A stretch of DNA of 64,000 nucleotides from Vagococcus hydrophili (GCF_011304195.1 NZ_CP049887.1:2046001-2110000); one strand, 5' to 3'; positions 45,238 to 54,512 are shown, counted from the stretch's first letter. The notes: generated by a model not told the origin, from the sequence alone. Program-made: numbers and translations.

Positions 45238-45972
45238 ATGGCAAGTTATGAAACATTTGCTAAAATATATGATGAAGTCATGGATGAAAATCTATATTTA
45301 GATTGGTTAGAATTTACTTGTCGTCATCTTGATAAAAAACAGCAAAACCTTTTAGAGCTTGCTTGTGGAACAGGTATTTTATCTGTGGAACTAGCCAACT
45401 TAGGCTTTAATGTGACTGGCTTAGATTTATCTGAGGATATGATCACTTTAGCCAAAAAGAGAATTACTGAAGGCGATGAAGGATTATCTTTTCAAACAGG
45501 AGACATGCTTAAATTAACTGAGAAAAACAGCTATGATGCTGTCACTTGTTACTCTGATTCAATTTGTTACATGTCAGATGAAAAAGCAGTAGGCCAGGTC
45601 TTCTCAGGTGTTTATGATGCACTGAATGAAAAGGGGACGTTCATTTTTGATGTTCACTCAATTTATCAAATGGAAGAATCTTTTGCTGAATATAGCTATC
45701 ATTATCAATCAGACGAATTTGCCTTTCTTTGGGAAAGTTATCCAGGTGATTATGATCATAGTGTGGAACACTTTTTAACATTCTTTGTTTCTGATAAAAA
45801 GGGGAAATTTGAGCGTTTTGATGAGCTTCATGAGGAACGAACGTATGAAATTGTAACGTATGAAAAATTACTAAAAGAAGCAGGTTTTACATCGGTTTCA
45901 GTGTATGCTGATTTTGAAGATGCAGCACCGACAGAAGAGTCGAATCGTTGGTTCTTCGTTTGTGAGAAATAA
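45238..45972 (+). CDS. yqeM: Class I SAM-dependent methyltransferase YqeM
   Basis: A 244-residue methyltransferase. LLELACGTGILSVELA is motif I of the SAM fold, GLDLSEDMI motif II, and YDAVTCYSDSICYM the region after strand 4. The substrate is unknown. It starts 2 bases after rsfS with no convincing ribosome site of its own, so translation probably depends on rsfS. This would pass any effect of the unusual rsfS start on to this gene. Confidence 0.9.
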   Translation: MASYETFAKIYDEVMDENLYLDWLEFTCRHLDKKQQNLLELACGTGILSVELANLGFNVTGLDLSEDMITLAKKRITEGDEGLSFQTGDMLKLTEKNSYDAVTCYSDSICYMSDEKAVGQVFSGVYDALNEKGTFIFDVHSIYQMEESFAEYSYHYQSDEFAFLWESYPGDYDHSVEHFLTFFVSDKKGKFERFDELHEERTYEIVTYEKLLKEAGFTSVSVYADFEDAAPTEESNRWFFVCEK

Positions 45973-46000
45973 AAAAATTAAAAAAACTAATATTATATGT

Positions 46001-46042
46001 AAAGCTGTGTTATCTTTAAATAAAGGATAACCAGCTTTTTTT
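46001..46042 (+). terminator. Terminator between yqeM and tmcAL
   Basis: AAAGCTG-GTTATC pairs with GGATAAC-CAGCTTT, followed by T7. tmcAL starts 14 bases later with no obvious promoter between, so it probably depends on read-through or a promoter hidden upstream. Confidence 0.85.
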
Positions 46043-46056
46043 AAGGATGTGAAGAG

Positions 46057-47241
46057 ATGAAAAGTTGTGGCGTCGTCGTGGAATATAATCCCTTTCATAA
46101 TGGGCATAAATATCACTTAGAACAAGCACGTGAGAAATCGGGGGCAGACGTGATTGTCGCTGTGATGAGTGGTAATTTTTTACAAAGGGGTGAGCCGGCT
46201 GTTATTGATAAATGGTTACGCACTAAGGAATCGTTATTAAATGGAGCTGATTTGGTTATCGAATTACCATTTGCTTACGCCGTCCAATCTGCTGATTATT
46301 TTACCCGTGGTAGTGTTCAAATTCTCCAAAATTTGAAAGTCGATAGTTTATGTTTTGGAACAGACAGTAACGAATGCTTAGATTATGGTGCTTTTGGAAA
46401 GTTTCATCAAGAAAATAGTGATAAAATTAACCAAAAGTATCAAGAAATAAAAAACAATGGGAGCAACTATCCTCAGTTAATGACCCAAGTTTACCGAGAA
46501 CTTTATCCAGAGTGGGCGCTAGATTTTTCGTCACCTAATCATATTTTAGGTATGGGATATGCAAAAGAAAATGCATCACATGAAAAACCAATGATGCTTT
46601 ATCCTATTCAACGAGTAGGAAATGAGTATCATGATAAAGAAATTTCACATGATCGTTTTGCTAGTGCCACATCGATTAGAGAAAAAGTTTTATCAGGTGA
46701 ACGAATAGATTTAGAAAAATTAGTGCCAAAAGAAACGCTGAAAGATTTAGAGGAGTCAGAATTAGTTTATTTAGAAAAAAGTTGGTCGTATTTGAAGTAC
46801 CAATTAATCATTCAACCAGTGGAACAACTTAGAAAAACATATCAAATGGTTGAAGGATTAGAGTATCGTCTAAAAGAAGCAGCAATATCTTCTACTAATT
46901 TTAATGAATTTCTTCAAAAAGTTAAAAGCAAGCGTTACACTTGGACGAGAATTCAACGATTGTGTATGTATGTCTTACTTCAAGTCACTCAATCTGAAAT
47001 TGAAGGAACTTGGAACCAGCCGTATCTAAGAGTCTTAGGGTTTAATGACCAGGGTAGACAATTTTTAAAAGAGAAAAAGAAAGAGATTACTTATCCTGTC
47101 ATTACGAATATTAATAAAAAGAATGAACAGCTTCTGAGTTTGGATATTAAAGCAGGTAGGATGTATTCTTTGATTAGCCAAAGTGAGAAATATCAAGATT
47201 ATTATCAAGCACCAATTTACATAAAGGAGGAAGAAAAATGA
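46057..47241 (+). CDS. tmcAL: tRNA(Met) cytidine acetate ligase TmcAL
   Basis: A 394-residue HIGH-superfamily nucleotidyltransferase. VVEYNPFHNGHKYHLEQA at the N-terminus carries the HxGH motif; MSGNFLQRGEPAVIDKW and FGTDS follow. In Bacillus TmcAL uses acetate and ATP to make N4-acetylcytidine at the wobble position of elongator tRNA-Met. It often follows the yqeG-yqeM operon, as here. It overlaps the DsrE-like gene by 4 bases. Confidence 0.92.
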   Translation: MKSCGVVVEYNPFHNGHKYHLEQAREKSGADVIVAVMSGNFLQRGEPAVIDKWLRTKESLLNGADLVIELPFAYAVQSADYFTRGSVQILQNLKVDSLCFGTDSNECLDYGAFGKFHQENSDKINQKYQEIKNNGSNYPQLMTQVYRELYPEWALDFSSPNHILGMGYAKENASHEKPMMLYPIQRVGNEYHDKEISHDRFASATSIREKVLSGERIDLEKLVPKETLKDLEESELVYLEKSWSYLKYQLIIQPVEQLRKTYQMVEGLEYRLKEAAISSTNFNEFLQKVKSKRYTWTRIQRLCMYVLLQVTQSEIEGTWNQPYLRVLGFNDQGRQFLKEKKKEITYPVITNINKKNEQLLSLDIKAGRMYSLISQSEKYQDYYQAPIYIKEEEK

Positions 47242-47567
47242 AGGTAGTCTTTCATATTAATGAATTAGAAAAATGGGAAATGGTTTTAGGAAATATTATT
47301 AATTTACTGGAAGCTGGAAAAAAAGACATCCGTAGTGTCGAGGTTGTCGCAAGTGGCGATGCTGTTTTAGGTTATATCGATTCCAAATTAGCTATTCCAA
47401 TGCATGAATTAACAGAGCTTGGTGTTCGCTTTAATAGTTGTCAAAATGCGATGAATGCTAATAATGTAGACAAAATTAGTATTCATCCCTTTATTAAAGT
47501 CGTTCCAGCAGGCGTTCTTCGGTTAGTAGAGTTACAAACGGCTGAATATGCTTATATTAAACCATAA
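47238..47567 (+). CDS. DsrE/DsrF-like family protein
   Basis: A 109-residue cytosolic protein with the alternating strand-helix pattern of the DsrE fold (VVFHINELEKW, VEVVASGDAVLGY) and one cysteine in GVRFNSCQNAM, placed where DsrE-like proteins keep a sulfur-carrying cysteine. A direct role in sulfur relay is unproven. The start overlaps the tmcAL stop (ATGA), so the two are coupled. Confidence 0.75.
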   Translation: MKVVFHINELEKWEMVLGNIINLLEAGKKDIRSVEVVASGDAVLGYIDSKLAIPMHELTELGVRFNSCQNAMNANNVDKISIHPFIKVVPAGVLRLVELQTAEYAYIKP

Positions 47568-47583
47568 CAAATAGAGAAATTAA

Positions 47584-47613
47584 GGGACTGGCGGATTGTG
47601 CTAGTTCTTTTTT
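47584..47613 (+). terminator. Terminator after the DsrE-like gene
   Basis: GGACTGGC pairs with GCTAGTTC (with G-U pairs), followed by T7. Confidence 0.75.
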
Positions 47614-47720
47614 TATTGATTAAAGATATTTTTTTATTGTTTTACAATAAAAAAATGTTGACTTACGAAAAAACAGGTGCTATATTTAGTTCATCAAATA
47701 AAAGAAAGCAGGAAATAAAG

Positions 47721-47948
47721 ATGAAAAAAAATAAATCACCAAAACTAACAATGACAGCAATTGGCTTCTTAATAATTGGCATGGGATGTTTAATAGTTAA
47801 GAATTTTTTACCAGAATATGTTGATGCTCAAGGTCTACTACATGAACCCTACTTTTTTCTAATTCCTATTGGCTTTTTAATTGTATTTATCGCTCTAATC
47901 ATAGGATCCATCGCGTTTATTAATAATATGATTAAGTTAAAGAGATAA
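47721..47948 (+). CDS. DUF3955 family small membrane protein
   Basis: A 75-residue protein with two hydrophobic segments (MTAIGFLIIGMGCLIV and FFLIPIGFLIVFIALIIGSI) and a HEPYFFLIPIGF motif typical of DUF3955. Function unknown. I chose ATG 47721 after an AGGAAA site; an in-frame stretch further upstream has no ribosome site. It stands alone between two terminators. Confidence 0.7.
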   Translation: MKKNKSPKLTMTAIGFLIIGMGCLIVKNFLPEYVDAQGLLHEPYFFLIPIGFLIVFIALIIGSIAFINNMIKLKR

Positions 47949-47956
47949 AAAAGAAA

Positions 47957-47998
47957 GGTAGCTATTATTTTTGGGAAACCAACAATAGCTATCTTTTT
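47957..47998 (+). terminator. Terminator after the DUF3955 gene
   Basis: GGTAGCTATT pairs with AATAGCTATC, followed by TTTTT. Confidence 0.85.
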
Positions 47999-48048
47999 AG
48001 GTATTAGGTTATGATATAATAAGAACCATACGCATAAGGAGTTAGAAA

Positions 48049-48513
48049 ATGACAGTCAAAAAAATTAATTTAGTTTTCAAATCAATTATTATTATTTTAG
48101 GTGTGAGTGGTCTTAGCTTGTTATTAGTAGTAGGGCCTAAAATTAGTGACTATCTTGAAACAACTAGTTTTGAATATCTTATTTTAGGATTATTATGGGT
48201 AACAGCTCTTCCTGTGATCTTTATATTATTTAAGCTTTGGAAAATTAGTTCAGATTTACTTAAATCAGATATTTTTTCTATAAAAAATAGTCAACGATTA
48301 ATCCAAATTGCTTATGCTAGTTTAGTTGAAAGTGGTATTTATGGTATTGGTATCGTTATTGGTTTAGTTGAATTAAAAGGCAATTATCCCTTCTTTTTAA
48401 TTTGTTTCTTTTTCTTTTTTGTTGGATTAACACTATCTGTGATTGCGTCTTTACTATCTTATATTTTTAAAATAGCAGGGAACATCAAAGAGGAAAATGA
48501 TTTAACAATATAA
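48049..48513 (+). CDS. DUF2975 family membrane protein
   Basis: A 154-residue protein with four hydrophobic segments, the DUF2975 pattern. A TATAAT at 48015-48020 marks its promoter. It is followed after 16 bases by a small XRE regulator gene; this pair occurs widely in Firmicutes (as with yozG in Bacillus), suggesting the membrane protein signals to or is controlled by the regulator. The function is unknown. Confidence 0.78.
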   Translation: MTVKKINLVFKSIIIILGVSGLSLLLVVGPKISDYLETTSFEYLILGLLWVTALPVIFILFKLWKISSDLLKSDIFSIKNSQRLIQIAYASLVESGIYGIGIVIGLVELKGNYPFFLICFFFFFVGLTLSVIASLLSYIFKIAGNIKEENDLTI

Positions 48514-48529
48514 AAAGGAGTGATAGAGG

Positions 48530-48745
48530 ATGCCGATTCGAGTGAATCTAGATGTAATGCTAGCTAAAAGAAAAATGTCTGTGACTGAGTTGTCTGAGCA
48601 TGTGGGTATCACTATGGCGAATCTATCCATTCTAAAAAATGAAAAAGCCAAAGCAGTAAAATTTTCAACTTTAGAAAAAATATGTGAAGCCCTAGATTGT
48701 CAGCCAGGAGATATTTTAGAATATGAAAAAATGAGTGAGACTTAA
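48530..48745 (+). CDS. Small XRE-family helix-turn-helix regulator (YozG-like)
   Basis: A 71-residue protein that is almost entirely one HTH domain: VNLDVMLAKRKMSVTELSEHVGITMANLSILKN, in two helices plus the recognition helix, then LEKICEALDCQPGDILEYE. It is encoded with the DUF2975 protein and probably represses its own operon. The last codons form one arm of a terminator shared with the convergent fni gene. Confidence 0.88.
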   Translation: MPIRVNLDVMLAKRKMSVTELSEHVGITMANLSILKNEKAKAVKFSTLEKICEALDCQPGDILEYEKMSET

Positions 48746-48774
48746 GTTTAAAACTTTTGTCTTACTCATTTTTA
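48730..48774. terminator. Convergent terminator between XRE gene and fni
   Basis: AATGAGTGAGAC pairs with GTCTTACTCATT, followed by TTTTATT on the + strand and preceded by an A-tract serving the minus strand. It overlaps the end of the XRE gene. Confidence 0.75.
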
Positions 48775-49821
48775 TTATTGATGTTTAAAGTTAATATATC
48801 TCTGACTACACCAGTTGGTTAAATCAGTGGAAAGGATAATCGGTTTCTTTTCAATATCAACGATTGTTTTAGCACCAATCATAGTCATTAAGAACGTTAA
48901 TTCTTCTTTCCAACTTTCGATTTGTTCAATGGAGACTTGATTGCCTTTGGTTAAAATCATATGCAAGAATTCACCAGAAATACCCACGGCTTTAGCACCT
49001 AGACCAAAAGCGGCCAACATATGAAGAGGGTTTTTAATGCCACCTGAAGCAATAAAATCGGCTTGCTTACGGTAGAAATGAGCTTCTAGTAAAGATTCCG
49101 CGGTTGTTTGTCCCCAGTTCAGAAGGTAGTCAAATTCTTTATGATCTCGGCGTTCATTTTCAATATGAATAAAATTAGTGCCACCACGCCCGCTCACATC
49201 AATGATATCAACACCAATATCCAGTAATTGCTGGATTGTTTCTTTCGACATACCAAAACCAACTTCTTTAACAATGACTGGCACACTAATTGATTTAACA
49301 ATTTCTTCAATATTATTAAGCCAATTGGTAAAATCGCGATCACCTTCAGGCATGACCAGTTCCTGTGGTGTATTGACATGGATTTGAAGAGCGTTAGCCT
49401 CAAGTAAATCCACCGCTTTTTTCGCATTATCAGCTGAATGATGAGCCCCTAAATTCGAAATGATTAACCCATTTGGATTTGTTTTTCTCACTATTTTAAA
49501 GCTTTCAGCGGTTTCAGGTTCTTTAAGAGCGACACTGACTGAACCTACTGCCATAGCTAGGTTGGTTTCTTTAGCGATGGTTGCTAAGTTTTGATTAATG
49601 ACATGGGCTTTTTCACTGCCACCAGTCATAGCATTTATGAAGAAAGGATAGTCTAATGAAAGACTACCCAATTGTGTATTAAGTTGAACATCTTCGGTTT
49701 TAATTTCTGAGAAAGATTGATGAACAAAGCGAACACCGTCTAAACCATTTGTTGAAGTGTTTTGGTACTGCATCTCAGCTAAATGAATGTGCTGATCTTT
49801 TCGGTTCCAATGAGTTGTCAT
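48775..49821 (-). CDS. fni: Isopentenyl-diphosphate delta-isomerase, type 2
   Basis: A 348-residue FMN- and NADPH-dependent isomerase interconverting IPP and DMAPP. RKDQHIHLA at the N-terminus, FFINAMTGGS, and DVSGRGGTNFIHIENERR are the type 2 signatures, with a TIM-barrel pattern of VIVKEVGFG and FIASGGIK. ATG 49821 follows GGAGG; a GTG at 49836 would overlap the site. It is the last gene of the mevalonate operon and starts 2 bases after the mvaK2 stop. Confidence 0.95.
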   Translation of the reverse strand: MTTHWNRKDQHIHLAEMQYQNTSTNGLDGVRFVHQSFSEIKTEDVQLNTQLGSLSLDYPFFINAMTGGSEKAHVINQNLATIAKETNLAMAVGSVSVALKEPETAESFKIVRKTNPNGLIISNLGAHHSADNAKKAVDLLEANALQIHVNTPQELVMPEGDRDFTNWLNNIEEIVKSISVPVIVKEVGFGMSKETIQQLLDIGVDIIDVSGRGGTNFIHIENERRDHKEFDYLLNWGQTTAESLLEAHFYRKQADFIASGGIKNPLHMLAAFGLGAKAVGISGEFLHMILTKGNQVSIEQIESWKEELTFLMTMIGAKTIVDIEKKPIILSTDLTNWCSQRYINFKHQ

Positions 49822-49823
49822 CT

Positions 49824-50930
49824 TTAGTCCTCCCACATGATTGAAGTATAATCAGTTTTTTCTTCTTTATAAACTTGAAGAGGTAAATTAACAATTCCTT
49901 GTTCACGCCATGTGTTAACCATAGGTAAGATTTCATCGTGTTGATTGAATAAAACAATCCCACAATCTCCACCGCCAGCACCAGAGGATTTGGCAGCACC
50001 ATTGAAACTTTCCGCAATGGTACAAAGGTCAGTTAAAGCCTGAGTCTCGATATCAACCCCACTTTTTTGAGCCAAGGATTTTAAAAGCTCGCGATTAGTA
50101 CGAATGCCTTTTTGAATGTCTGTAATATTTCTCGCTTTAAAGGCACTGATAATAGCTGAAACACATTGATCACTATCAGTTAAAAATTGTTTATAAAAAC
50201 CATTCATCTCATTTTGCTCATCGTTTAATTGATCCACAAGGGAAGTTGTTGAAGCAGGAGAGCCTGTCCAACCAATTAAAAGTCTCAAATCATTAGGCGC
50301 TTTTAAAGGTTCAATCATCAGTTTCGGCCATTCTTGCTCAAGTAAGCTATTAATGCTCTCACCATTAGCTAATTTTTCTAAGACCCATTCTCTTTCAAAA
50401 CAAGAGTAGGCAATCCAACCACCGTAAGAGCTAGCAGCTAAGTCACCAAAAGAGCCATTACTATTTAATGAAAGGTGAGTAATAGCGGCTAATTTATAAA
50501 GTAATTCTGAATCATAGCTAATTTTATAAAGTGATAATATCGCTTTAATGGTAGCAATTGTCACCGCACCACTTGAACCTAAGCCATATTTACGACCATC
50601 TTTATTATCTAATTCACTTTCAATCGTTAAATCAAAATATTTTAAATCATAATTTGATTCTTGTAAGTACTGCTCCACAATGGTCACAGATTTAGTGATA
50701 TAGGAGAAGGGATTTTCTCTTTCATCAATATAAAATTTACCGTTTTTTCTTGTCCAAGGGATTGAAATACCGTTGGAGTAGCTTGAACAAATACTACCTT
50801 GTTTGTCAGCTTCTTTTAATGTCACGGTAATAAATTGATCCAGGGCAACAATTAGGGCAGGGTGGCCTGGTTCAAGGACCGCATATTCTCCTGCAATGTA
50901 TAATTTTCCTGGAGCACTTGCTTTTATCAA
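49824..50930 (-). CDS. mvaK2: Phosphomevalonate kinase
   Basis: A 368-residue GHMP kinase making mevalonate diphosphate. ASAPGKLYIAGEYAVLEPGHPA at the start, KYGLGSSGAVTIA (motif 2, ATP loop) and SSGAGGGDCGIVL (motif 3) are clear. I chose TTG 50930, 6 bases after GGAGAG, which gives the family N-terminus MIKASAPGK; the in-frame ATG at 50966 lies inside mvaD and has no site. It is therefore encoded 13 bases after mvaD. Confidence 0.95.
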   Translation of the reverse strand: MIKASAPGKLYIAGEYAVLEPGHPALIVALDQFITVTLKEADKQGSICSSYSNGISIPWTRKNGKFYIDERENPFSYITKSVTIVEQYLQESNYDLKYFDLTIESELDNKDGRKYGLGSSGAVTIATIKAILSLYKISYDSELLYKLAAITHLSLNSNGSFGDLAASSYGGWIAYSCFEREWVLEKLANGESINSLLEQEWPKLMIEPLKAPNDLRLLIGWTGSPASTTSLVDQLNDEQNEMNGFYKQFLTDSDQCVSAIISAFKARNITDIQKGIRTNRELLKSLAQKSGVDIETQALTDLCTIAESFNGAAKSSGAGGGDCGIVLFNQHDEILPMVNTWREQGIVNLPLQVYKEEKTDYTSIMWED

Positions 50931-50943
50931 AAAAATCTCTCCT

Positions 50944-51942
50944 TTAATAATTCCATTCTGATGCATTTAATAATTTAATGCCTTCCCCAACAGTTGAAGG
51001 GATAATTTGTTCTCTATTAAAATCTTCTAGTAGAAGTTCTTCAATTTTTTTCATGTCTGATTGTTGACATAATACCTTAACATTCGGACCAGCGTCCATT
51101 GTAACATAGCAAGGAATGCCTGTCTCACGAATTTCTTTGACTTTTTGAATCGCCTTAACACTGTCTGGCTCCCAGTATGAAATTGGCGGGAAAGCACCTA
51201 ACATGGTAGCGTGCATTTTCATGCCATTTGATTCAGTGATCTCACCTAACGTGATAAAATCATGACCCTTGATTGCTTCTTTCATTTTTGTAAGGTCAGA
51301 CGTAGCCGTTTCTACCCAAGAAGAGTAAAAAGGAGAGGTCTCGATGGTTTGTTTCATGCCAACACGACTCGATAATTTCTTGCGTCCTGTATTAACCGCA
51401 ATCACAACCATGCCTATGTCCCATTTAGCGTCGTCAACAGGGACGGCATGACTTGTTGATGATTTATCATCTTCACCCATAGACCACTCTACAAAACCTC
51501 CGTAGACACTTCTAGTAGCACTGCCACTTCCTTGTCTAGCAAAAGTTGATAACGTCTTTAAATCTAAATTAAGACCAACTGCTTGATTCATCGCACCAGC
51601 TAAAGCTGAAAAAGCAGAAGCAGAAGAAGCTAATCCTGCGGCAGTCGGAACATGATTATAACTCTTTACACAAGCTTTTGTCTCGATATTGGCTAAATTC
51701 CTAAACAAATTTAAGAATTCTGTAATCTTTTGAGTTTCTTTGTCGCCTTGTTTAGTATTGTCTAAATAGAATTCATCAGAGTCTAAATCATCATCTAAAA
51801 CAACTTCTGTGTCAGTATAAAACGCATCTAGGGTTAAGGAGAGACTGCTATTCATTGGTAAAAATAGTTCCTCATTTCGCTTTCCCCAATATTTAATTAA
51901 AGCAATATTTGTATGTGCACGGCATCGTCCAGTTGATTTCAT
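50944..51942 (-). CDS. mvaD: Diphosphomevalonate decarboxylase
   Basis: A 332-residue GHMP-fold enzyme that decarboxylates mevalonate diphosphate to isopentenyl diphosphate. ALIKYWGKRNEELFLPMNSS near the N-terminus and TAAGLASSASAFSALA (ATP loop) are diagnostic. YVTMDAGPNVKVL is the C-terminal block. It begins immediately after the mvaK1 stop, so expression is tightly linked. Confidence 0.96.
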   Translation of the reverse strand: MKSTGRCRAHTNIALIKYWGKRNEELFLPMNSSLSLTLDAFYTDTEVVLDDDLDSDEFYLDNTKQGDKETQKITEFLNLFRNLANIETKACVKSYNHVPTAAGLASSASAFSALAGAMNQAVGLNLDLKTLSTFARQGSGSATRSVYGGFVEWSMGEDDKSSTSHAVPVDDAKWDIGMVVIAVNTGRKKLSSRVGMKQTIETSPFYSSWVETATSDLTKMKEAIKGHDFITLGEITESNGMKMHATMLGAFPPISYWEPDSVKAIQKVKEIRETGIPCYVTMDAGPNVKVLCQQSDMKKIEELLLEDFNREQIIPSTVGEGIKLLNASEWNY

Positions 51943-52890
51943 TTAAATTCCTCTTCTCATATCATAAACCCAAGTTTTTTTAGCGCCACTTGCAACTAAA
52001 TCTTGGCTGATTTTCTCAGCATCTATTCTATCATGGGCCAAGGCAATCATACAACCTCCGCGACCGCCACCAGTTAATTTCGCTCCAATTGCACCAGATT
52101 TTTGAGCTGTTTCAACTAATTGATTTAATTCAGGACTAGAAACACCAAGTTTTGTTAAAAGTTGATGAACATGTGTCATGATTAATCCAAGTTTAGTAGG
52201 TTCGTTATTTTCTAAGAAGAAACGTCCTTTTTTAGCTAATTCCCCTAATTGATCAATAGATTTTTTTGTTTCAGCTGAATCAGAGCCAGTTAGTTTTTTT
52301 GAAATACTAGCAACAGCTTCTTTTGTTTGGCCTGTTTTACCTGTATCGCCTACTACAAGATAGGCGTCTAGATTTAAGTTGATTGCTTCAAATGGTTGTC
52401 CCTTAATATAGTAAAAAGGCATTGAACTACTTGTCATAAGTGCGTCTAACCCACTAGGATTACCATGAGCGATTTTTTCCGATATATCGACAATAGCCAA
52501 TAAATTTTCTTGAGTAAGGTTTGTGTCAAAGAAATCGAATAAAGCGCGAGTTGTCGCAACTGAAACAGCCGCACTTGATCCCATGCCGCGTTCAGCTGGT
52601 ATTTGACTTTCAATCGTAATTTCTAGTGGGTAATTTTCTTTCCCAAGCTGTTTTAGTGTGACACGAATGGTTTCTTTTAAACTTTCAAGTAACTCTGGCA
52701 TTTCATCTAATAAACCGTGATAAAATTCGCAGTGAATAATCGTTTGATCAACTGTTTCTTTAATCGTTGCAGTCGTTTTTGCAGCAGGAAAAGGAATTGC
52801 GATAGACGGTTGATTGTAGACAACAGAATGCTCTCCTAAAAGAATAATTTTGGCATTAGCTTCCCCAATACCTTGTTTTTCTTTTTTCAT
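51943..52890 (-). CDS. mvaK1: Mevalonate kinase
   Basis: A 315-residue GHMP kinase that phosphorylates mevalonate. AKIILLGEHSVVYNQPSIAIP is motif 1, PAERGMGSSAAVSVA the ATP loop and KLTGGGRGGCMIAL motif 3. The kinase order mvaK1-mvaD-mvaK2 is the standard one in Gram-positive cocci. It lies 13 bases after the TctA-type gene, with an AAGGAG site. Upper-pathway genes (mvaE, mvaS) are not in the window. Confidence 0.96.
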   Translation of the reverse strand: MKKEKQGIGEANAKIILLGEHSVVYNQPSIAIPFPAAKTTATIKETVDQTIIHCEFYHGLLDEMPELLESLKETIRVTLKQLGKENYPLEITIESQIPAERGMGSSAAVSVATTRALFDFFDTNLTQENLLAIVDISEKIAHGNPSGLDALMTSSSMPFYYIKGQPFEAINLNLDAYLVVGDTGKTGQTKEAVASISKKLTGSDSAETKKSIDQLGELAKKGRFFLENNEPTKLGLIMTHVHQLLTKLGVSSPELNQLVETAQKSGAIGAKLTGGGRGGCMIALAHDRIDAEKISQDLVASGAKKTWVYDMRRGI

Positions 52891-52903
52891 AAATGTAACT
52901 CCT

Positions 52904-54244
52904 TTATTGATTACTTATTATTTGAATGATAAATGGTGCAGCGTAAAGTGACATGAATTGAACACCGTAGCTCACACCCAACCGGTTTAGTGTACCACAA
53001 ATAACACCTATTAATAAAACCCCAAATATATTTATTAAGCCGGCATCAATATAAGCGAGCAGAAAAACAAGCCCAATAAACAACGCCAGTAAACTTTCAT
53101 GAGGAATTTTGGTTAAAACAAAGGCGGTTAATTTTTCAGAAAGTTTTGTCGCAATAAAGTAAACCAGTACGAGAGCAACCAAACTGCCCACAACAAAAGC
53201 TGTAATTAATTCAGACTGTGAATACGCTTGAGTAATCGTTGCACCAATTTTAAAAACAGGAGGAGACTCAAAAAAAGCAGCTCCTGGTCCAATCGCAGTT
53301 GGTGCAAGAGGAATTCCAATGGCAACGATTGAAATTAACAGACCTGAAATATAGGTTCCTTGAGCCAAAGCATTCATGGTAGTCACCGTTAACTCCGCTC
53401 GTTTTAGTTCATCTTTTTCTTTTTTACCAACTGTTTCGCCAATAAGTAAAATTAACCCGACAGGACTTAAGACAAAGAGGAAATTAGCAATGGCAGTGGA
53501 GAAACCAGCTGAAAGACGTTCTTTTTTAGAGAGTGGTTGTTTGCTTTTTTTAATAGTAGGTAAAGTGATTTCTTTTTTAGTAGTTGTGGTCACTTTATCC
53601 AGTTCTTTCTTTTGTAATAAAGATAATAAAGAAAGCATCAGAGGGGCAACGGTAATTCCTAGAAAAAATGACGTGGTAATATTTTTATCTAGTGGAACAG
53701 CACCTGTTTCCCAGTAAAGATGACGAATACTTTGAAAAAGCATAGCTAACGGAACAATACTAATCATTGATAAAATTTTAGCAGAACTTAACAAAGATAG
53801 AAAAATAGCACCACCAATAAATAACCAACTAGCATATGACGTAATCGTTGAGGCAAAAGGTGCTATCAAGTTAGCAATCAAAATGCTAAGAGATAAAGAA
53901 ACTAGAACGCCGATAATACTAGCACGAGCGATTTTTTTAATGACGGCACTGGTGCGACCGTGTTTTTTGATAATTAACGAGTGCTCAATCATTGGTGCAG
54001 ATAAGACCCCACCAGGAAGACCTGCAATCAATGTAGGAATAGCATTCATTAAATTAAGAGAAACGCAAGCTGCGATAAAAAAGGCAAGAACTACAAGTGG
54101 ATGAATGCCTCCTAAAATTAAAGCTAAAGTCACAGGCATTAAAACGCTGGTTTCATCTGTTCCAGGAATCAAGCCGATAAAAGAATAAAGGATGACAGCA
54201 AGAGAACTTGCAATCAACATTTGAATAAGTAAATTAATTGTCAT
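52904..54244 (-). CDS. TctA-family (tripartite tricarboxylate type) permease in the mevalonate operon
   Basis: A 446-residue membrane protein with about ten to twelve hydrophobic segments. LYSFIGLIPGTDETSVLMP near the N-terminus matches the TctA substrate-domain signature (G-x-x-P-G), and NAIPTLIAGLPGGVLSAPMIEH continues it; a second repeat-like LAPTAIGPGAAF occurs later. Neither a TctC binding protein nor a normal TctB is adjacent; only an 83-residue membrane protein overlaps its start by 11 bases. It lies 13 bases before mvaK1, so a substrate linked to mevalonate or isoprenoids is plausible but unproven. Confidence 0.8.
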   Translation of the reverse strand: MTINLLIQMLIASSLAVILYSFIGLIPGTDETSVLMPVTLALILGGIHPLVVLAFFIAACVSLNLMNAIPTLIAGLPGGVLSAPMIEHSLIIKKHGRTSAVIKKIARASIIGVLVSLSLSILIANLIAPFASTITSYASWLFIGGAIFLSLLSSAKILSMISIVPLAMLFQSIRHLYWETGAVPLDKNITTSFFLGITVAPLMLSLLSLLQKKELDKVTTTTKKEITLPTIKKSKQPLSKKERLSAGFSTAIANFLFVLSPVGLILLIGETVGKKEKDELKRAELTVTTMNALAQGTYISGLLISIVAIGIPLAPTAIGPGAAFFESPPVFKIGATITQAYSQSELITAFVVGSLVALVLVYFIATKLSEKLTAFVLTKIPHESLLALFIGLVFLLAYIDAGLINIFGVLLIGVICGTLNRLGVSYGVQFMSLYAAPFIIQIISNQ

Positions 54245-54485
54245 GAGTTGTCTCCTTTGTTATCTCTTCTGGTTTTAATTTTCTTTTTGGTTTGATAAAA
54301 AAAGAATTTAGAGTAAAAGCGATCATCGCACCTAACAAACCAAAAAATAATTGTTGAGTGGGACTGTTTTTGTCCGCAAGCATATATAATCCCATAGTTA
54401 ATCCAATTGAGATAAAAAGAGCTTTAATTAAATCAATGACACCAACAATATCTCCCCATATAGTAATTAAACGTTGTTTTTTCAT
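54234..54485 (-). CDS. Small two-segment membrane protein heading the mevalonate operon
   Basis: An 83-residue protein with two hydrophobic segments (LIKALFISIGLTMGLYMLA and QLFFGLLGAMIAFTLNSFF) and a basic, charged tail. I do not recognise a family; its size and place suggest an accessory subunit of the TctA-type permease, perhaps a reduced TctB. It overlaps that gene by 11 bases. The ATG follows AAAGGAGA. It is the first gene of the operon. Confidence 0.7.
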   Translation of the reverse strand: MKKQRLITIWGDIVGVIDLIKALFISIGLTMGLYMLADKNSPTQQLFFGLLGAMIAFTLNSFFIKPKRKLKPEEITKETTHDN

Positions 54486-54512
54486 TTATTTCTCCTTTTT
54501 AGTAAAATGTTT

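Noticed and set aside
53376-53717. 113-codon + strand frame inside the TctA-type gene
   Set aside because: A shadow frame; no ribosome site or family resemblance.
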